Origin: JAIQFF01 sp963725615
Lineage (GTDB): Bacteria; Acidobacteriota; Terriglobia; Terriglobales; Acidobacteriaceae
NCBI GenBank assembly: GCA_963725615.1
Contig: CAVRZO010000008.1
Coordinates: 1-64,000, forward strand
Direction of reading: 5' to 3'
DNA: 64,000 bases
Shown: piece by piece, positions 50,284-60,484 of the stretch
Layout: every line of letters begins with the position of its first letter
Position numbering within the stretch: the first letter of the stretch is position 1
Translations under genes and position numbers: made by a program
Notes under the pieces: generated by a model
What the model was told of the DNA's origin: nothing
Database searches by the model: none
Seen by the model: only the letters and a program-made list of their open reading frames with translations

Positions 50284-52424
50284 GAGTGCGCCTCCGCCGC
50301 GGCTTCGCGCAGGCTCTTGCGGTCGGCGTGCGAAAGCAGAATTCCGGAGACGACGCTGTCTGCCTGTTCAGCGCGCACCTTGCTGTGACGATCCACGATG
50401 GCGGGAAGATTGACGATGAGCACAACCCGGCCATCGCCGAGGATGGAGGCTCCGCTGATCAAGTCCGTCGCGACGGTCTGGTCGTCGAGTGCCTTGATCA
50501 CCAGTTCCTCTTCGCCCTCCAGGCGGTCTACGATCATCCCCAGCTTGCGTTCACCCATCACAATCACGAGCACAAAGATTTTTCCGGACCCAGCCTTCTC
50601 GCCCTCACCAGGGGCACACCCCAGACGGACCACGGGCAGGACGCGATCGCGCAATTGCAAGACTTCGTAGTTCTGTACCTGGTGCACGTCGGATTCCCGG
50701 GCGCGCGCAATTTCCGCCACCGCGTTCAGGGGAACGGCATACAGTCGCTGCTCGACCCTGAACAGCAGGGCCTTGATGATGGCGAGCGTGAGTGGCAACT
50801 TCAGGCGGAAGGTCGTGCTCTGCCCCACCCGGGTCTCAACTTCGACCGAGCCTTTCAGGCGGTGCATCACGGTCTGCACCACATCGAGTCCGACGCCGCG
50901 GCCCGAGATTTCGGTGATCTCGACAGCAGTGCTGAACCCGGGCCGGAACACTAGTGCAAGAATCTCAGCTTCTCCCAGCCTGTCTGCCTCCTCCGCGGTA
51001 AGGAGACCCTTCTCGAGAGCCCTGGCTTTGACTTTGTTCGCGTCAATGCCGGCGCCGTCGTCGGTGATTTCCACCATAACCTGATTGCCCTGGTGATACG
51101 AAGTGAGATGGATGGTTCCGCGCGCCGGCTTTCCCTTTCGCACCCGCTCCTCGGCGCTCTCGATACCATGACTGACGGCATTGCGGACCAGGTGGGTCAT
51201 CGGTTCCGCGATGACGTCGAGAAGGCTCTTGTCCAGATCGGTTTCCTGGCCCTTCATGACGAGTCCCACTTCCTTGCCGCACTGCTTGGCCACGTCGCGC
51301 ACCATGCGGGGAAAGCGCCGGAACAACTGCTCGACCGGCACCATGCGGATTTTCATGACCGAATGCTGCAGCTCGCTGAGCACGCGTGATTGAAAAGCCA
51401 TGGCATCGCTGAAGCGTCCGCGCAAGGCCTCCTTGGGAACGTGACGGGCGAGTTCAGTGAATGCCTGCTGCAGCATGGACCGTCCAATAATCAATTCGCC
51501 AACCAGGTTGAGCACGCTGTCAATGCGCTCGGCGTCCACCCGCAAGATGTTTTCGGCAAGCACCGGATGATTGAGCTTGCCGGCTGCCGCCAGTTCTTCT
51601 CCGGAATCGGGCGAAGGCGTGCTCTGAGCTGGCGCCGCCGACGCTGCTGCTTTTACCTTAGGCTCGGCGGCCTGTACCAGTTCCACAACGACGCTGGAAA
51701 TCACGGTGGGAATGCGGCACAGCGTGGTCAACTGCTCAGCCGATTTTTCGCTGGCCACCAGCAACTCCAGCCGCTGGGTACTGGCCGGCGAGCCGGCATC
51801 GGGGCGTGCTCCCAAAACTTCGGCGGACGACGCCAACCCGTTCAGGACCAGTTGCCGGGCCGCGATCGGCATGGCGCAATGCGGATCGATTCCGGTGGTG
51901 ATGTGGTACACGCTCTTGCCCCGGGACACTGCATTCTGGATCGCCAGCTTCTCGTATTCAGTCCAGGCCGCAGGTGGGACGGCGGCTTTGACGGTCTTCT
52001 TTGAGCCTTTCTTCCCCTTGCCCTGACCTTTGCCCCTGGGTTGCTGCGCCAGCTCACGAATCATCTTGGCCAGCGGCGCAGAAGAGGGCAGCTTCCCTTT
52101 GCGGCGGTAGGCAGCCAGCATCGCGCCGAAAGTGTCGGCGGCGGTGAAAGCGACCTCTGCCAGGCTGCCATGAGAAGATGCAGATTCCAGGGCCAGTACG
52201 TCTTCCAGTTCGTGGGCCGCGTTGCTCAGTTCGCGAAAGCCGCAAGCCGCGGCGTCGCCCTTGATGGTATGCACAATGCGACGGATGCTGCGCACCAGTT
52301 CCGCATCGGTCGGGTTGCGTTCCAGCTTCAGCGCTTCTTCGTTCAGCGATTGCAGCAGCTCCTGCGCCGTCTCGAAGAAGAGTTCCCGCATTTCCGCGCC
52401 ACGCTCATCGGAAAACTGGGTCAC
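50280..52424 (-). CDS. cheA: chemotaxis histidine kinase CheA
   Basis: 714 residues. P1/HPt with phosphorylated H52 (RRIVHTIKGDAAACGF), a long linker (about 130-280) that may hold a P2-like response-regulator docking domain, P3 dimerisation (ERIDSVLNLVGELIIGRS, near 310), an HATPase P4 domain (N box HLVRNAVSHGIES near 425, DDGAGI near 470, GRGVGLDVV near 520) and a CheW-like P5 domain (about 560-690). Overlaps cheR and cheB by four bases each, so the module is translated together. Confidence 0.95.
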   Translation of the reverse strand: MTQFSDERGAEMRELFFETAQELLQSLNEEALKLERNPTDAELVRSIRRIVHTIKGDAAACGFRELSNAAHELEDVLALESASSHGSLAEVAFTAADTFGAMLAAYRRKGKLPSSAPLAKMIRELAQQPRGKGQGKGKKGSKKTVKAAVPPAAWTEYEKLAIQNAVSRGKSVYHITTGIDPHCAMPIAARQLVLNGLASSAEVLGARPDAGSPASTQRLELLVASEKSAEQLTTLCRIPTVISSVVVELVQAAEPKVKAAASAAPAQSTPSPDSGEELAAAGKLNHPVLAENILRVDAERIDSVLNLVGELIIGRSMLQQAFTELARHVPKEALRGRFSDAMAFQSRVLSELQHSVMKIRMVPVEQLFRRFPRMVRDVAKQCGKEVGLVMKGQETDLDKSLLDVIAEPMTHLVRNAVSHGIESAEERVRKGKPARGTIHLTSYHQGNQVMVEITDDGAGIDANKVKARALEKGLLTAEEADRLGEAEILALVFRPGFSTAVEITEISGRGVGLDVVQTVMHRLKGSVEVETRVGQSTTFRLKLPLTLAIIKALLFRVEQRLYAVPLNAVAEIARARESDVHQVQNYEVLQLRDRVLPVVRLGCAPGEGEKAGSGKIFVLVIVMGERKLGMIVDRLEGEEELVIKALDDQTVATDLISGASILGDGRVVLIVNLPAIVDRHSKVRAEQADSVVSGILLSHADRKSLREAAAEAHS

Positions 52425-53326
52425 GCCGTCACCTCAACTTTCTGGTAGGCGGTCCCGCTGTTGCGATGCACCATGGCGAACTTGTCGGTCAGGGCCAGCA
52501 GACTTTCCGCGTGGCCAACGAACAGGTAGCCCTGCAGATTGAGGCAGCGCGCAAACTTTTCCAGCAAACGCTTCTGTTCAGGTTCGTCGAAATACATCAT
52601 CACGTTGCGGCAGAAGATCACGTCGTTGCGCTGCGGCAGATATTCGGTCTTCAGGTTGTGGAAGTCGAAGTGGACGACTTCCTTCAACGCTTTCTTGATG
52701 GCGTAACGGTCACCAGTCTTGTCGAAGTAGCGCAAGCGGTAGCTGTAATCCACGCTGGCCATTTGGGTCTCGGAGTAGAGGCCTTCCTGGGCCGTCCGCA
52801 GGACGGAGTAGCTGATGTCGCTGGCAATGATCTCGACCTTCCACGGCGGCGGAATCAGCGGCTTGGGCGAGGGCACCGCGACCGACTGCGGATTGCGCAG
52901 GTAGTAGTAGGCCAGGCTGTCAGCGACCAGCATGGCCAGGGTGTAAGGCTCCTGACCGGTGGAACAACCCGCACTCCAGATGCGCAACGAGTAGTCGCGC
53001 TGCGCCTGCTTGCGGCGAATCAGGTCGTCGAGGATGTGCTTGTGAAACAAATCCAATTGCGCCTTATTGCGGAAGAAGCTGGTCTCGTTGACCGTAAGAT
53101 TTTCCAGCAGCCGCGCCAGCTCCGCCTTGCCTTCCTTGCTGATCAGCAGGCGGTAGTAGCTGTAGAAGGAATCGAGATGGCATTCCCTCAAACGACGCTG
53201 CACCCGGTCCTGGAGGAAATGGGTGCGCCTCTCGTCAAAGTGCATGCCGCACTCCTGGTAGACGAGCACCTGCAGAAGCTTCAGCTCAGCTTCGGAAAAC
53301 TGCGCAGGTATGCTGGATGTTCCCAT
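52421..53326 (-). CDS. cheR: chemotaxis protein methyltransferase
   Basis: 301 residues. An N-terminal helical CheR_N domain (about 10-75, with TVNETSFFRNKAQLDLF near 80) is followed by the SAM-binding domain with IWSAGCSTGQEPYTLAML (near 118), IIASDISYSVLRTAQEGLY (near 170), DVIFCRNVMMYFD (near 235) and YLFVGHAESL (near 270). It methylates receptor glutamates. Complete, and no extra TPR domain is fused. Confidence 0.95.
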   Translation of the reverse strand: MGTSSIPAQFSEAELKLLQVLVYQECGMHFDERRTHFLQDRVQRRLRECHLDSFYSYYRLLISKEGKAELARLLENLTVNETSFFRNKAQLDLFHKHILDDLIRRKQAQRDYSLRIWSAGCSTGQEPYTLAMLVADSLAYYYLRNPQSVAVPSPKPLIPPPWKVEIIASDISYSVLRTAQEGLYSETQMASVDYSYRLRYFDKTGDRYAIKKALKEVVHFDFHNLKTEYLPQRNDVIFCRNVMMYFDEPEQKRLLEKFARCLNLQGYLFVGHAESLLALTDKFAMVHRNSGTAYQKVEVTA

Positions 53327-53363
53327 GAGTTCCGGTTCGTCCTCGCCTCTTCTTCAAAGAAAG

Positions 53364-53852
53364 CTACTTGGCTGCGGCAGCACTGCGTGTCTCACCATCG
53401 GCCGGATCTGCTGGTTCTTTCCGGGCGCTGCTGTCGAGCAGCTTGGCCATATCCAGGAGCACGATCAGGCGGCCGCGATATTTCCCCAGCCCGGTCACGC
53501 AGTTGAGCCCCCCGTCTTGCAACGTTGCCGGAGAGGGCTCGATCTCAGCCGCCGGAATCTTGATGACCTCCGAAGCAGAGTCGACAATCAGTCCGGAAAG
53601 ACGTCCGCCATGTTCCACCACCAGAATTCGGTTGCGCCGGTTCAGTGCTGTCTTGGGCTCGCCAAAGCGTTTGCGCAGATCGATGACCGAAACAATTTTG
53701 CCCCGGAGATTGATTACGCCTTCCATGTAGTCCGGAGCATCGGGCACAGCCGTGATCTCCGGCACGCGCACGATCTCGTGCAGTGAGGTGATGGGAACGC
53801 CGTAGGTCTCGCGCCCCACTCGGAATCCGACAATCTGCAATTCAGGGTTCAT
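53364..53852 (-). CDS. cheW: chemotaxis coupling protein CheW
   Basis: 162 residues: the CheW SH3-like fold begins at ELQIVGFRVGRETYGVPI and includes GVINLRGKIVSVIDLRKRFG (near 45) and LVVEHGGRLSGLIVDSASEV (near 80). The final 30 residues (Ala/Lys-rich) are extra. It links the upstream-encoded MCP to CheA. Nine bases follow the MCP stop. Confidence 0.93.
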   Translation of the reverse strand: MNPELQIVGFRVGRETYGVPITSLHEIVRVPEITAVPDAPDYMEGVINLRGKIVSVIDLRKRFGEPKTALNRRNRILVVEHGGRLSGLIVDSASEVIKIPAAEIEPSPATLQDGGLNCVTGLGKYRGRLIVLLDMAKLLDSSARKEPADPADGETRSAAAAK

Positions 53853-53860
53853 GGTGGATA

Positions 53861-55849
53861 CTAGGCCCGGGCACCGGCAGCGGCGCGCTTGGCGCTGGAA
53901 GCTGCCGCCTTTTCCTCGTAGCGCGAAGGAACGCGTTCCGTTTGCTCCAGAGCAAAGCGGTGCATGGCATCCAGCAACTCGCGCGACATCTTCGACATTT
54001 GCTCCGCCGAAGCCGCCAGTTCGGTTGAACCGGAAGTCGTCTGCTGCACCAGTTCGCGCATCCGCTCCATGGCCTTGACCACGGCCTGGGCGCCGGAAGC
54101 CTGTTCCTCGACCGCAGAGTTGATCTCGTGGGTGATCTCGTTCAGGCGAGTCGTAGCGCGTGCGATCTGGGACGAACCGTGCGACTGCTCGTTGGTGGCG
54201 GCGCCGATCTCCTGGGCGAACTTATAGACTTCGGTCACCACGTTAGAAATCTTGCGCAGGGCGGCATTGAGTTCCTGGCCCAGACCGAGACCGTCGTTGA
54301 CGATACCCGTGCTGCGGTCCATGTTCTCGACCGCCTTGCGTGCTTCTTTCTGGATGCTCTGGATGAGCTCAGAAATTTCCTTGGTGGACTGCGCCGACTT
54401 TTCCGCCAGTTTGCGAACTTCGTCGGCGACCACCGCGAATCCCAGGCCATGCTCGCCGGCGCGGGCTGCTTCGATGGCTGCGTTCAAAGCCAGCAGGTTG
54501 GTTTGCTCCGCCAGATCGTCAATGACCTCGATGATCTTGCCGATGTCATCCGCCCGTTGCCCCAGCACATCAATGATTTCGCCAGAGGAACGGATGGTGA
54601 TGTTGATCTTGTTCAGCCCGTCGGTGGCCTTCTCCATGGTGTTGATCCCGCTGTGCACTTCTTCGCGTGAGCGGTTGGAGATATCGAGCAGAACTTTGGC
54701 GGTATCAGCCACGCGTTGAATCGAGGCCACCATCTGGTCGATGGAAGCTGAAGTCTCGCTTACGCTCGAGGCCTGGGTCTGTGTGTTCTTCACCATGTTC
54801 TGCACGTTGACGCTCATCTCGTGCATGGTGCTGGTCACTTCGTCGATGGCGGAAGCAGTTTGCAGGCTGACTTTGGCGGAATCGTCGGAGGCACCGGCCA
54901 CCTGGCTGGAAGCGCTGGCCACCTGGGAAGCGGCATCGCGCACGTTGCGCACCAGGTTTCTCAGACCATCCACCATGCGCACGAAGGCATTGCCCAGCGT
55001 GTCATCCTTGGAACGCGGTTTGACGTCTACCGAAAGATTTCCTCCGGCAATGGCCTCGGAGACCGCTGCCATCTCCCTGAGGTATCCCACCATGCTGTTG
55101 AAGGTTCGGCCCAGTTCTCCGATCTCGTCTTCGCGCTTGATGTCAATTTCGTGGTCCAGATCACCGGCCGTACCGATCTGCTTGGTGACCTTCATGAGGT
55201 CGCCCAGCGGTTCGGTGATGGACTTGGCGGTACGAAGTGCGATGACGGTGCCAAGAACCAGGGCCGCCAGCGTGCCCAGGAGCGCGATTCCGACGGTCCA
55301 GTTGCTGGCGGAGTCATCACTCTGGCGCCGCTCTTCAAGTACGCGCTTGCTTTCCTGGTCTGCCAGGTCAAGATATTCGGTCGAAGTCTTCACCCAGGAG
55401 CCGGCATCCTTCTGCAAGTAGAAGATCTGCAGTTCAGCGACGGTTGAGTTCCCCTGGTCTACCTCTTTCCGCTTTTGCATCAGCGGTTCGGCAAAGTCCC
55501 GGGCCCAGTTCTGTTCCGTCTGTTGCACTTTGGCGAAGGCAGTTCGCTGTTGCTCGGATGTAGACAAAGTCGTGGCGCTCTGCATCCGGTCAACCAGGGT
55601 GCGGACGCCGTCATTGACATGGTCGGCTTCGCGGCTGTCTCCGCTCAGCAGGTAGTTGGTCAAGTAGAGGCGGTTCTGCATCATCTGAAATCTGATCTTG
55701 TCGGTGGCGTCTGCCAGTTGCAGAGCCTGAGAAGCGGAGGCCTTGGCGCTGTGTTCGCGATATACGGCGGCCAGGTTTACGGCGAACAGCACCACCACCA
55801 TGACGAGCACTGCGCCGAAGCTCACATAGAGTTTTCTACCGATCGTCAT
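53861..55849 (-). CDS. methyl-accepting chemotaxis protein
   Basis: 662 residues. Start ATG 55849 has a GGAGGA site eight bases upstream and gives MTIGRKLYVSFGAVLVMVVVL as the first membrane helix; a longer frame is not needed. A helical periplasmic domain spans about 35-190. The second membrane helix lies near 200-222, then HAMP (LGDLMKVTKQIGTAGDLDHE) and a second HAMP-like segment (GGNLSVDVKPRSKDD). The signalling tip has AEQTNLLALNAAIEAARAGEHG GFAVVADEVRKLAE (near 500-535). No C-terminal NWETF-type pentapeptide. The ligand is unknown. It is the only MCP in the window. Confidence 0.94.
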   Translation of the reverse strand: MTIGRKLYVSFGAVLVMVVVLFAVNLAAVYREHSAKASASQALQLADATDKIRFQMMQNRLYLTNYLLSGDSREADHVNDGVRTLVDRMQSATTLSTSEQQRTAFAKVQQTEQNWARDFAEPLMQKRKEVDQGNSTVAELQIFYLQKDAGSWVKTSTEYLDLADQESKRVLEERRQSDDSASNWTVGIALLGTLAALVLGTVIALRTAKSITEPLGDLMKVTKQIGTAGDLDHEIDIKREDEIGELGRTFNSMVGYLREMAAVSEAIAGGNLSVDVKPRSKDDTLGNAFVRMVDGLRNLVRNVRDAASQVASASSQVAGASDDSAKVSLQTASAIDEVTSTMHEMSVNVQNMVKNTQTQASSVSETSASIDQMVASIQRVADTAKVLLDISNRSREEVHSGINTMEKATDGLNKINITIRSSGEIIDVLGQRADDIGKIIEVIDDLAEQTNLLALNAAIEAARAGEHGLGFAVVADEVRKLAEKSAQSTKEISELIQSIQKEARKAVENMDRSTGIVNDGLGLGQELNAALRKISNVVTEVYKFAQEIGAATNEQSHGSSQIARATTRLNEITHEINSAVEEQASGAQAVVKAMERMRELVQQTTSGSTELAASAEQMSKMSRELLDAMHRFALEQTERVPSRYEEKAAASSAKRAAAGARA

Positions 55850-55850
55850 G

Positions 55851-56291
55851 CTATTTCCTCCACTCTCTGCTGCCGCGCTGGTTGCCGCGGGCAAACCGCT
55901 CCGATTTCGAACTAGTTCTGGGCTGAAACTTGAATTCCACGATTCCGCTGCTCTCTGTCGCCGCAGGCTCGAATCTCCATCGCCTAATGGCATCCATGGC
56001 GGCGTTGACCAAAAGCGGGTGCCCACCGACCGGCTTCGAACTTTTGACGGTGCCGTTGGGCGCGACGATCACAGCCAGCCGAACCGTGCCGCCGATACTC
56101 ATGCGGCGCGCCACATCGGGATAGGCCGGCTCAACTTTGAGTTTGGCCTTGCGCGGCAGATCGTCGCCCTTCGCCTGCTCCTGGGCTTGGGCCTGTGCCT
56201 GGGAGGGAGAAACCGACGTGATCCCGACTGTCGCCAGGCCAATTGCCAGAACCATGCTGGTTACCCGCTGCTCAATCCTCGTCAGGCGCAC
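55851..56291 (-). CDS. exported TonB C-terminal-domain protein in the che operon
   Basis: 146 residues from GTG 56291, chosen because AGGAGG lies six to eleven bases upstream. A signal-like stretch (about 10-35, VLAIGLATVGITSVSPSQAQAQA) is followed by a Gln/Ala linker and a TonB C-terminal domain (AYPDVARRMSIGGTVRLAVIVAPNGTV, AMDAIRRWRFEPA). It ends one base before the MCP start region and is the first gene of the chemosensory operon. Such short TonB-domain proteins may be periplasmic rather than energy transducers. A direct link between a TonB-like protein and the MCP is inference only. Confidence 0.8.
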   Translation of the reverse strand: MRLTRIEQRVTSMVLAIGLATVGITSVSPSQAQAQAQEQAKGDDLPRKAKLKVEPAYPDVARRMSIGGTVRLAVIVAPNGTVKSSKPVGGHPLLVNAAMDAIRRWRFEPAATESSGIVEFKFQPRTSSKSERFARGNQRGSREWRK

Positions 56292-56614
56292 CGATCCTCC
56301 TGGGGTAAAGAGAAAAGTCCCCACAGCTCAAGTGCAATGCCGATGCCAGCCCATTGAGAAGGGCCTCCAGACGGTAACCGTTCCTATCTAAACCATTATT
56401 TTCTGTATTTTAGCTGGTGCGTATTGCTTTCGAGATGGGCCTCGGCGCGGATAAGAATCGTCTCATCATCCGGTTGTTATCTCAGTGTGAGACGCGTCGA
56501 TATTGGTTCGTTTCGCTTGTCACCATCTGGGCACCCAAGCCGCTTATTCCCTTGACTCAAATTGAGATTGCAGTCTAATTTGCTATATATCAACTACTTG
56601 TAGATTGAGAGCGG
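56292..56614. promoter_or_regulatory. divergent promoter region between che operon and sensor kinase
   Basis: This 323-bp AT-rich gap feeds both signalling operons. On the plus strand TTGACT (56552-56557) and TAATTT (56576-56581) are 18 bp apart and 33 bp before the kinase start, a plausible sigma-70 promoter. An inverted repeat GTCTCA (56460) / TGAGAC (56488) lies between the operons. The minus-strand promoter was not located. Nothing else is recognisable. Confidence 0.4.
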
Positions 56615-59600
56615 GTGGGCGGTGACCCCTTGACCATCTCGGCTGAGGACGCGGCGGTGCAACACAACAATCCCCGCTCGGACGTCGCCTTTCAGCGCCT
56701 TCTGCTCAAATTCTCGGACGCCGCCGCTCAAGGTACCCAGGCCCAGGAGTTGATCCGCCTGTTTTGCCGGGCGACTCGCGAATTCTTTCAAGTGGATGGC
56801 GCGTATTTCTGGCAACGGGTCTCGGCCGACGAGTTGGTTGGAGCCGAGGCCGACGGTGTAATGGCGGACCGCTTCCCGGGAACGAGAGTAAACGCCAGCC
56901 AGAGTTCGGTGGCAATCGCAGCCGAAGCCATCCGACAACAAAGAACTGTCTACGAAAATCAACTGGATCCCGCCCGTTATCTGATGGCCGCAGAGTATCG
57001 TGCTCGCTCGATCATGGCCGCCCCTCTGGTGGTTAGCCATGACGCGATAGGGGCAGCAGTCTTTCTGCACTGTTCGGACCCCGATTTTTTCACCCCCGAC
57101 CTGGCGGCGAAGGCCACCATCCTGGCCGGGCAGCTAGGCAGTCTGCTCGAAGCCAGCCGCCTTACCCAGGTTTCGCGTGAGGAGCACCGGCGAACCAAGA
57201 TCCTGGCGGAGGTCGCCCAGGCGATCCATTCCGCGCCCCAGTCTGCTGCGGTCGTTGAGGCCGTGGCTGACCGTCTTCGGGTGCTGTTGCGCACCCGCCT
57301 GGTCTGCATGATGGTGCGGGAGGGGGCCGGGTTTAGTTTGAATGCAGTCGCCGCCGAGTCTTCGCAGCTGGCGGCTTCGGTCCGGGCCCGGCATGATCGC
57401 CGGGGACTCCAGTTTGCCGCGGACCTGGCCAGCCGGGCAGTCGCGGCGGGCGAGCCCATCAGCGTAGCCATTGATCCCGCGACCCATGCTCTGGGCGAAC
57501 TGGTTCCGCCTGGGATGCTGATTGCCGCGCCCTTTCGAACTTCCCTTACCCAGGGCGCAGTTCTGATCTATCCCCGGCAGGAGGGGATTTTCAGCGCGGA
57601 GGAAAAGTCGCTGATATCGGTGGTCACCGGCTTTGCGGCGGTCGCCATCGCCAACGCGGAACTCTACAACACCGCCCGGGCCCGGGCTTACGAACTGCAC
57701 CAGTTGCTGGATATCTCCGCCGAACTAGGATCCATCGGCCAGCTGGACGAGTTCCTGCAGCAGTTCGCACTGCGCGCGGCGGACTTCCTCGGCTTTGGGC
57801 GCGGCTTCATCGGGCTGCTCGAAGATGGCTCCTTCCACGTACGGTGGGCGGCAGAAAACGGGCAGAAGAAGCAGGTGGATTTCCTGCTTCCTTCCGGACC
57901 CGCCAGCCAGGCTTTACTCAAGAAGGAAGTTTTCTGGTCGGACGAGCCCAGCAAAGTCCCTGGGGTGAACCAGGAAATCCTGACGACTTTCGATGTACGG
58001 CAGTTGTTGACCGTCCCTCTGCTCGATACCGAGGGCGAGGTGTTGGGAATGTTCGGTGTGCTGGACCGCGTGGATCAGGCGGGCATCTCGCAGGAGGAGA
58101 TTCGTCGGGCCCGAGCCCTGGCGGCGCAAGTCGCCGTCGCGCTTGAGGTGACGCGCAATCTCCATCAATCCGAACAGCATCGCCGCCGGGCCGAGTCGCT
58201 GATGGGATTGGCCCTCGAACTCAACGGCCATCTGAGGCTTCCCGACTTTGCCCGACGCTTTGTGGGCCGGGCCGCCAACATCCTGGGCGCACATCAGGCG
58301 GCGCTCGCCGTCAAACAAGAAAGCGGTATGGAAACCCTGGTGATACGGGGCGCCGACGGCCACGAGATTGACGAACGTTCCCTAATGCGGCGGTTCAGCC
58401 ATGCTCTGGAAGAAGCCCTGGAACGGCATGAGGGCGCGATTGTTTCCTCCAGCGCAACCGAGTTATTCGGTGCCGCGATGGCCTCGGAACTGGGGGAAAG
58501 CCACGCCACCCTGGTGCGGCTGCTGGGCGCGTCGGGAGAGTTGGTTGGCGTGCTGTTCCTGGGAGACCGCGAACAGCGGCTGGCCGAGGAAGACAACCAG
58601 GTTCTGCAGGCCATTGCAGGGCACGCCGCGGTGGCGCTGGAAAATGCCCGGCTCTTCACCCGCATGGACCAGGCCAACCGGCACTGGGTCGAGATTTTCG
58701 ATGCCATCAGCGATTTCATCGTGGCTCACGACGAAGCCGGCAACGTTCTGCGCGTGAACCGCTCGCTGGCGGAGTTCATTGGGGTGCAGCCACAGGCGCT
58801 CATCGGGGTCAACATGTCTGCCCTGCTGACCATGGGCGCTACCCCGCCGCCGCGGGCCTGCCCTTTCTGCCGCTCCACTACGGAGGGAGATGACGAATAT
58901 GTCCACCCTGTGCTGGAACGCACTTACCTGGTTTCCACGTCTCGGGTACACGGCGCCAGCAGCGAGGGCATGCAGACCATCCACGTGCTGAAGGACATCA
59001 GCGATCGTCTTGAGGTCGAGCAGCGATACCGCGAGTTGTTCGACAATATTCAGGAAGGGCTGTTTTTCTCCACGCCCGACGGGCGCTTCATCGAGGTCAA
59101 CGACGCGCTGGTTCGCATGCTTGGCTACGGCAGCCGGGAAGACTTGCTGCAGGTTGATGTCCGCTCCCAGGTTTACTTCTCGGCCGAAGGCCATCAGAAC
59201 CTTGCCCAGGAGATGGAAGAGCACGGCGTAGTGCGGAACCACGAGGAGACGCTCCGCCGCCGTGACGGATCGGCGGTCTATGTACTCATCAATGCCTTCG
59301 CGGTGCGCGATGCGCAGGGCCGGGTAACGCAATTCCGCGGCCTGATGCTTGATATCAGCGGGCTGAAAAACTTCCAGGCGGAGTTGCAGCGGGAACGGGA
59401 CTTCTCCGGCAAGATTCTGAACAACACCCAAAGCCTGATCCTGGTGGCGGATACTGCCGGACTCATCAGTTACGCCAACCGCCGCTGGCAAGACATGGGC
59501 TACGAACAGAAGCAGTTGCTGGGACTGCCACTGGAACACCTGGTGGCGCCGGCCCGGCGCACCATTCTGACCGAGGCCCTCAGTGCAACGTTGGCCGGAC

Positions 59601-60484
59601 GCCAGGTGGATAACCTTGAACTGCAGATCCTGCGCGGGGACGGCCGAATCGGCCACTTCTCCATCAACCTGAGTCCCATGCGCGACGAGCAGTCGCACGT
59701 GATCAGCCTGGTCGTGGTCATGACCGACGTGACCGACGCCGCCAGCCTGCAATCGAAACTGATGCACGCCGAGAAGATGGCCGCGGTAGGCCAGTTAGTT
59801 TCGGGCGTGGCCCACGAGGTCAACAATCCGCTGACTGCCATCCTCGGGTTTGCCGACCTATTGATGGAGAATCCTGAACTGCCCGAGAGCGCCCGCAAAG
59901 ACATGCGAGTCATTCTGCAAGAGGCACAACGAACCAAGCAGATCGTTCAGAACCTGCTCAGCTTTGCCCGCCAGATGCCGCCACAAAGAAAGGCGCTACA
60001 ACTCAATCCCATTCTGCGGCGGACCGTCCAACTGCGCTCTTACGACTTCCAGAGCCACGGGGTGGAAGTGATCGAACACCTCGACCAGGAGTTGCCCAGC
60101 GTGATCGGCGACTCCCACCAGTTGCAGCAGGTGTTCCTGAATATCCTGAACAACGCCTACGACGCAGTCGGCGAAACCGGCCGTCCAGCAAAGATTGAGA
60201 TTACGACCATCCACAAAGGCAAGTCGGTTGAAATTTCGTTTCGCGACAACGGGCCTGGAATCTCGCACCCGGACCGCATTTTCGATCCGTTCTTTACCAC
60301 CAAAGAGGTGGGCAAAGGGACCGGCCTGGGCTTGAGCATTTGCTACGGCATTGTGCACGAGCATGGCGGCGAGATTCTTTGCCACAACAACACGGGCGGG
60401 CCAGGGGCGACCTTCGTCGTACGTCTGCCCGCAACCCCAGAGACGGCCTCAGTCGGGGCCGCTGCCGGAGTCATACAACGATGA
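56615..60484 (+). CDS. multi-sensor histidine kinase (four GAF and three PAS regions)
   Basis: 1289 residues with no clear membrane helix, so probably cytoplasmic. Four GAF-like domains at about 20-165, 185-335, 355-510 and 530-680. Three PAS domains at about 690-800 (with CPFC), 805-925 and 930-1050. HisKA carries phosphorylated H1067 (SGVAHEVNNPLTAI), and HATPase spans about 1160-1275 (N box VFLNILNNAYDAV, DNGPGI, GKGTGLGLSICYGI). GTG 56615 is the annotated start; TTG 56630 is also possible. Its stop overlaps the next gene's ATG. It likely phosphorylates the receiver and/or NtrC-type activator downstream. Stimulus unknown. Confidence 0.9.
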   Translation: MGGDPLTISAEDAAVQHNNPRSDVAFQRLLLKFSDAAAQGTQAQELIRLFCRATREFFQVDGAYFWQRVSADELVGAEADGVMADRFPGTRVNASQSSVAIAAEAIRQQRTVYENQLDPARYLMAAEYRARSIMAAPLVVSHDAIGAAVFLHCSDPDFFTPDLAAKATILAGQLGSLLEASRLTQVSREEHRRTKILAEVAQAIHSAPQSAAVVEAVADRLRVLLRTRLVCMMVREGAGFSLNAVAAESSQLAASVRARHDRRGLQFAADLASRAVAAGEPISVAIDPATHALGELVPPGMLIAAPFRTSLTQGAVLIYPRQEGIFSAEEKSLISVVTGFAAVAIANAELYNTARARAYELHQLLDISAELGSIGQLDEFLQQFALRAADFLGFGRGFIGLLEDGSFHVRWAAENGQKKQVDFLLPSGPASQALLKKEVFWSDEPSKVPGVNQEILTTFDVRQLLTVPLLDTEGEVLGMFGVLDRVDQAGISQEEIRRARALAAQVAVALEVTRNLHQSEQHRRRAESLMGLALELNGHLRLPDFARRFVGRAANILGAHQAALAVKQESGMETLVIRGADGHEIDERSLMRRFSHALEEALERHEGAIVSSSATELFGAAMASELGESHATLVRLLGASGELVGVLFLGDREQRLAEEDNQVLQAIAGHAAVALENARLFTRMDQANRHWVEIFDAISDFIVAHDEAGNVLRVNRSLAEFIGVQPQALIGVNMSALLTMGATPPPRACPFCRSTTEGDDEYVHPVLERTYLVSTSRVHGASSEGMQTIHVLKDISDRLEVEQRYRELFDNIQEGLFFSTPDGRFIEVNDALVRMLGYGSREDLLQVDVRSQVYFSAEGHQNLAQEMEEHGVVRNHEETLRRRDGSAVYVLINAFAVRDAQGRVTQFRGLMLDISGLKNFQAELQRERDFSGKILNNTQSLILVADTAGLISYANRRWQDMGYEQKQLLGLPLEHLVAPARRTILTEALSATLAGRQVDNLELQILRGDGRIGHFSINLSPMRDEQSHVISLVVVMTDVTDAASLQSKLMHAEKMAAVGQLVSGVAHEVNNPLTAILGFADLLMENPELPESARKDMRVILQEAQRTKQIVQNLLSFARQMPPQRKALQLNPILRRTVQLRSYDFQSHGVEVIEHLDQELPSVIGDSHQLQQVFLNILNNAYDAVGETGRPAKIEITTIHKGKSVEISFRDNGPGISHPDRIFDPFFTTKEVGKGTGLGLSICYGIVHEHGGEILCHNNTGGPGATFVVRLPATPETASVGAAAGVIQR

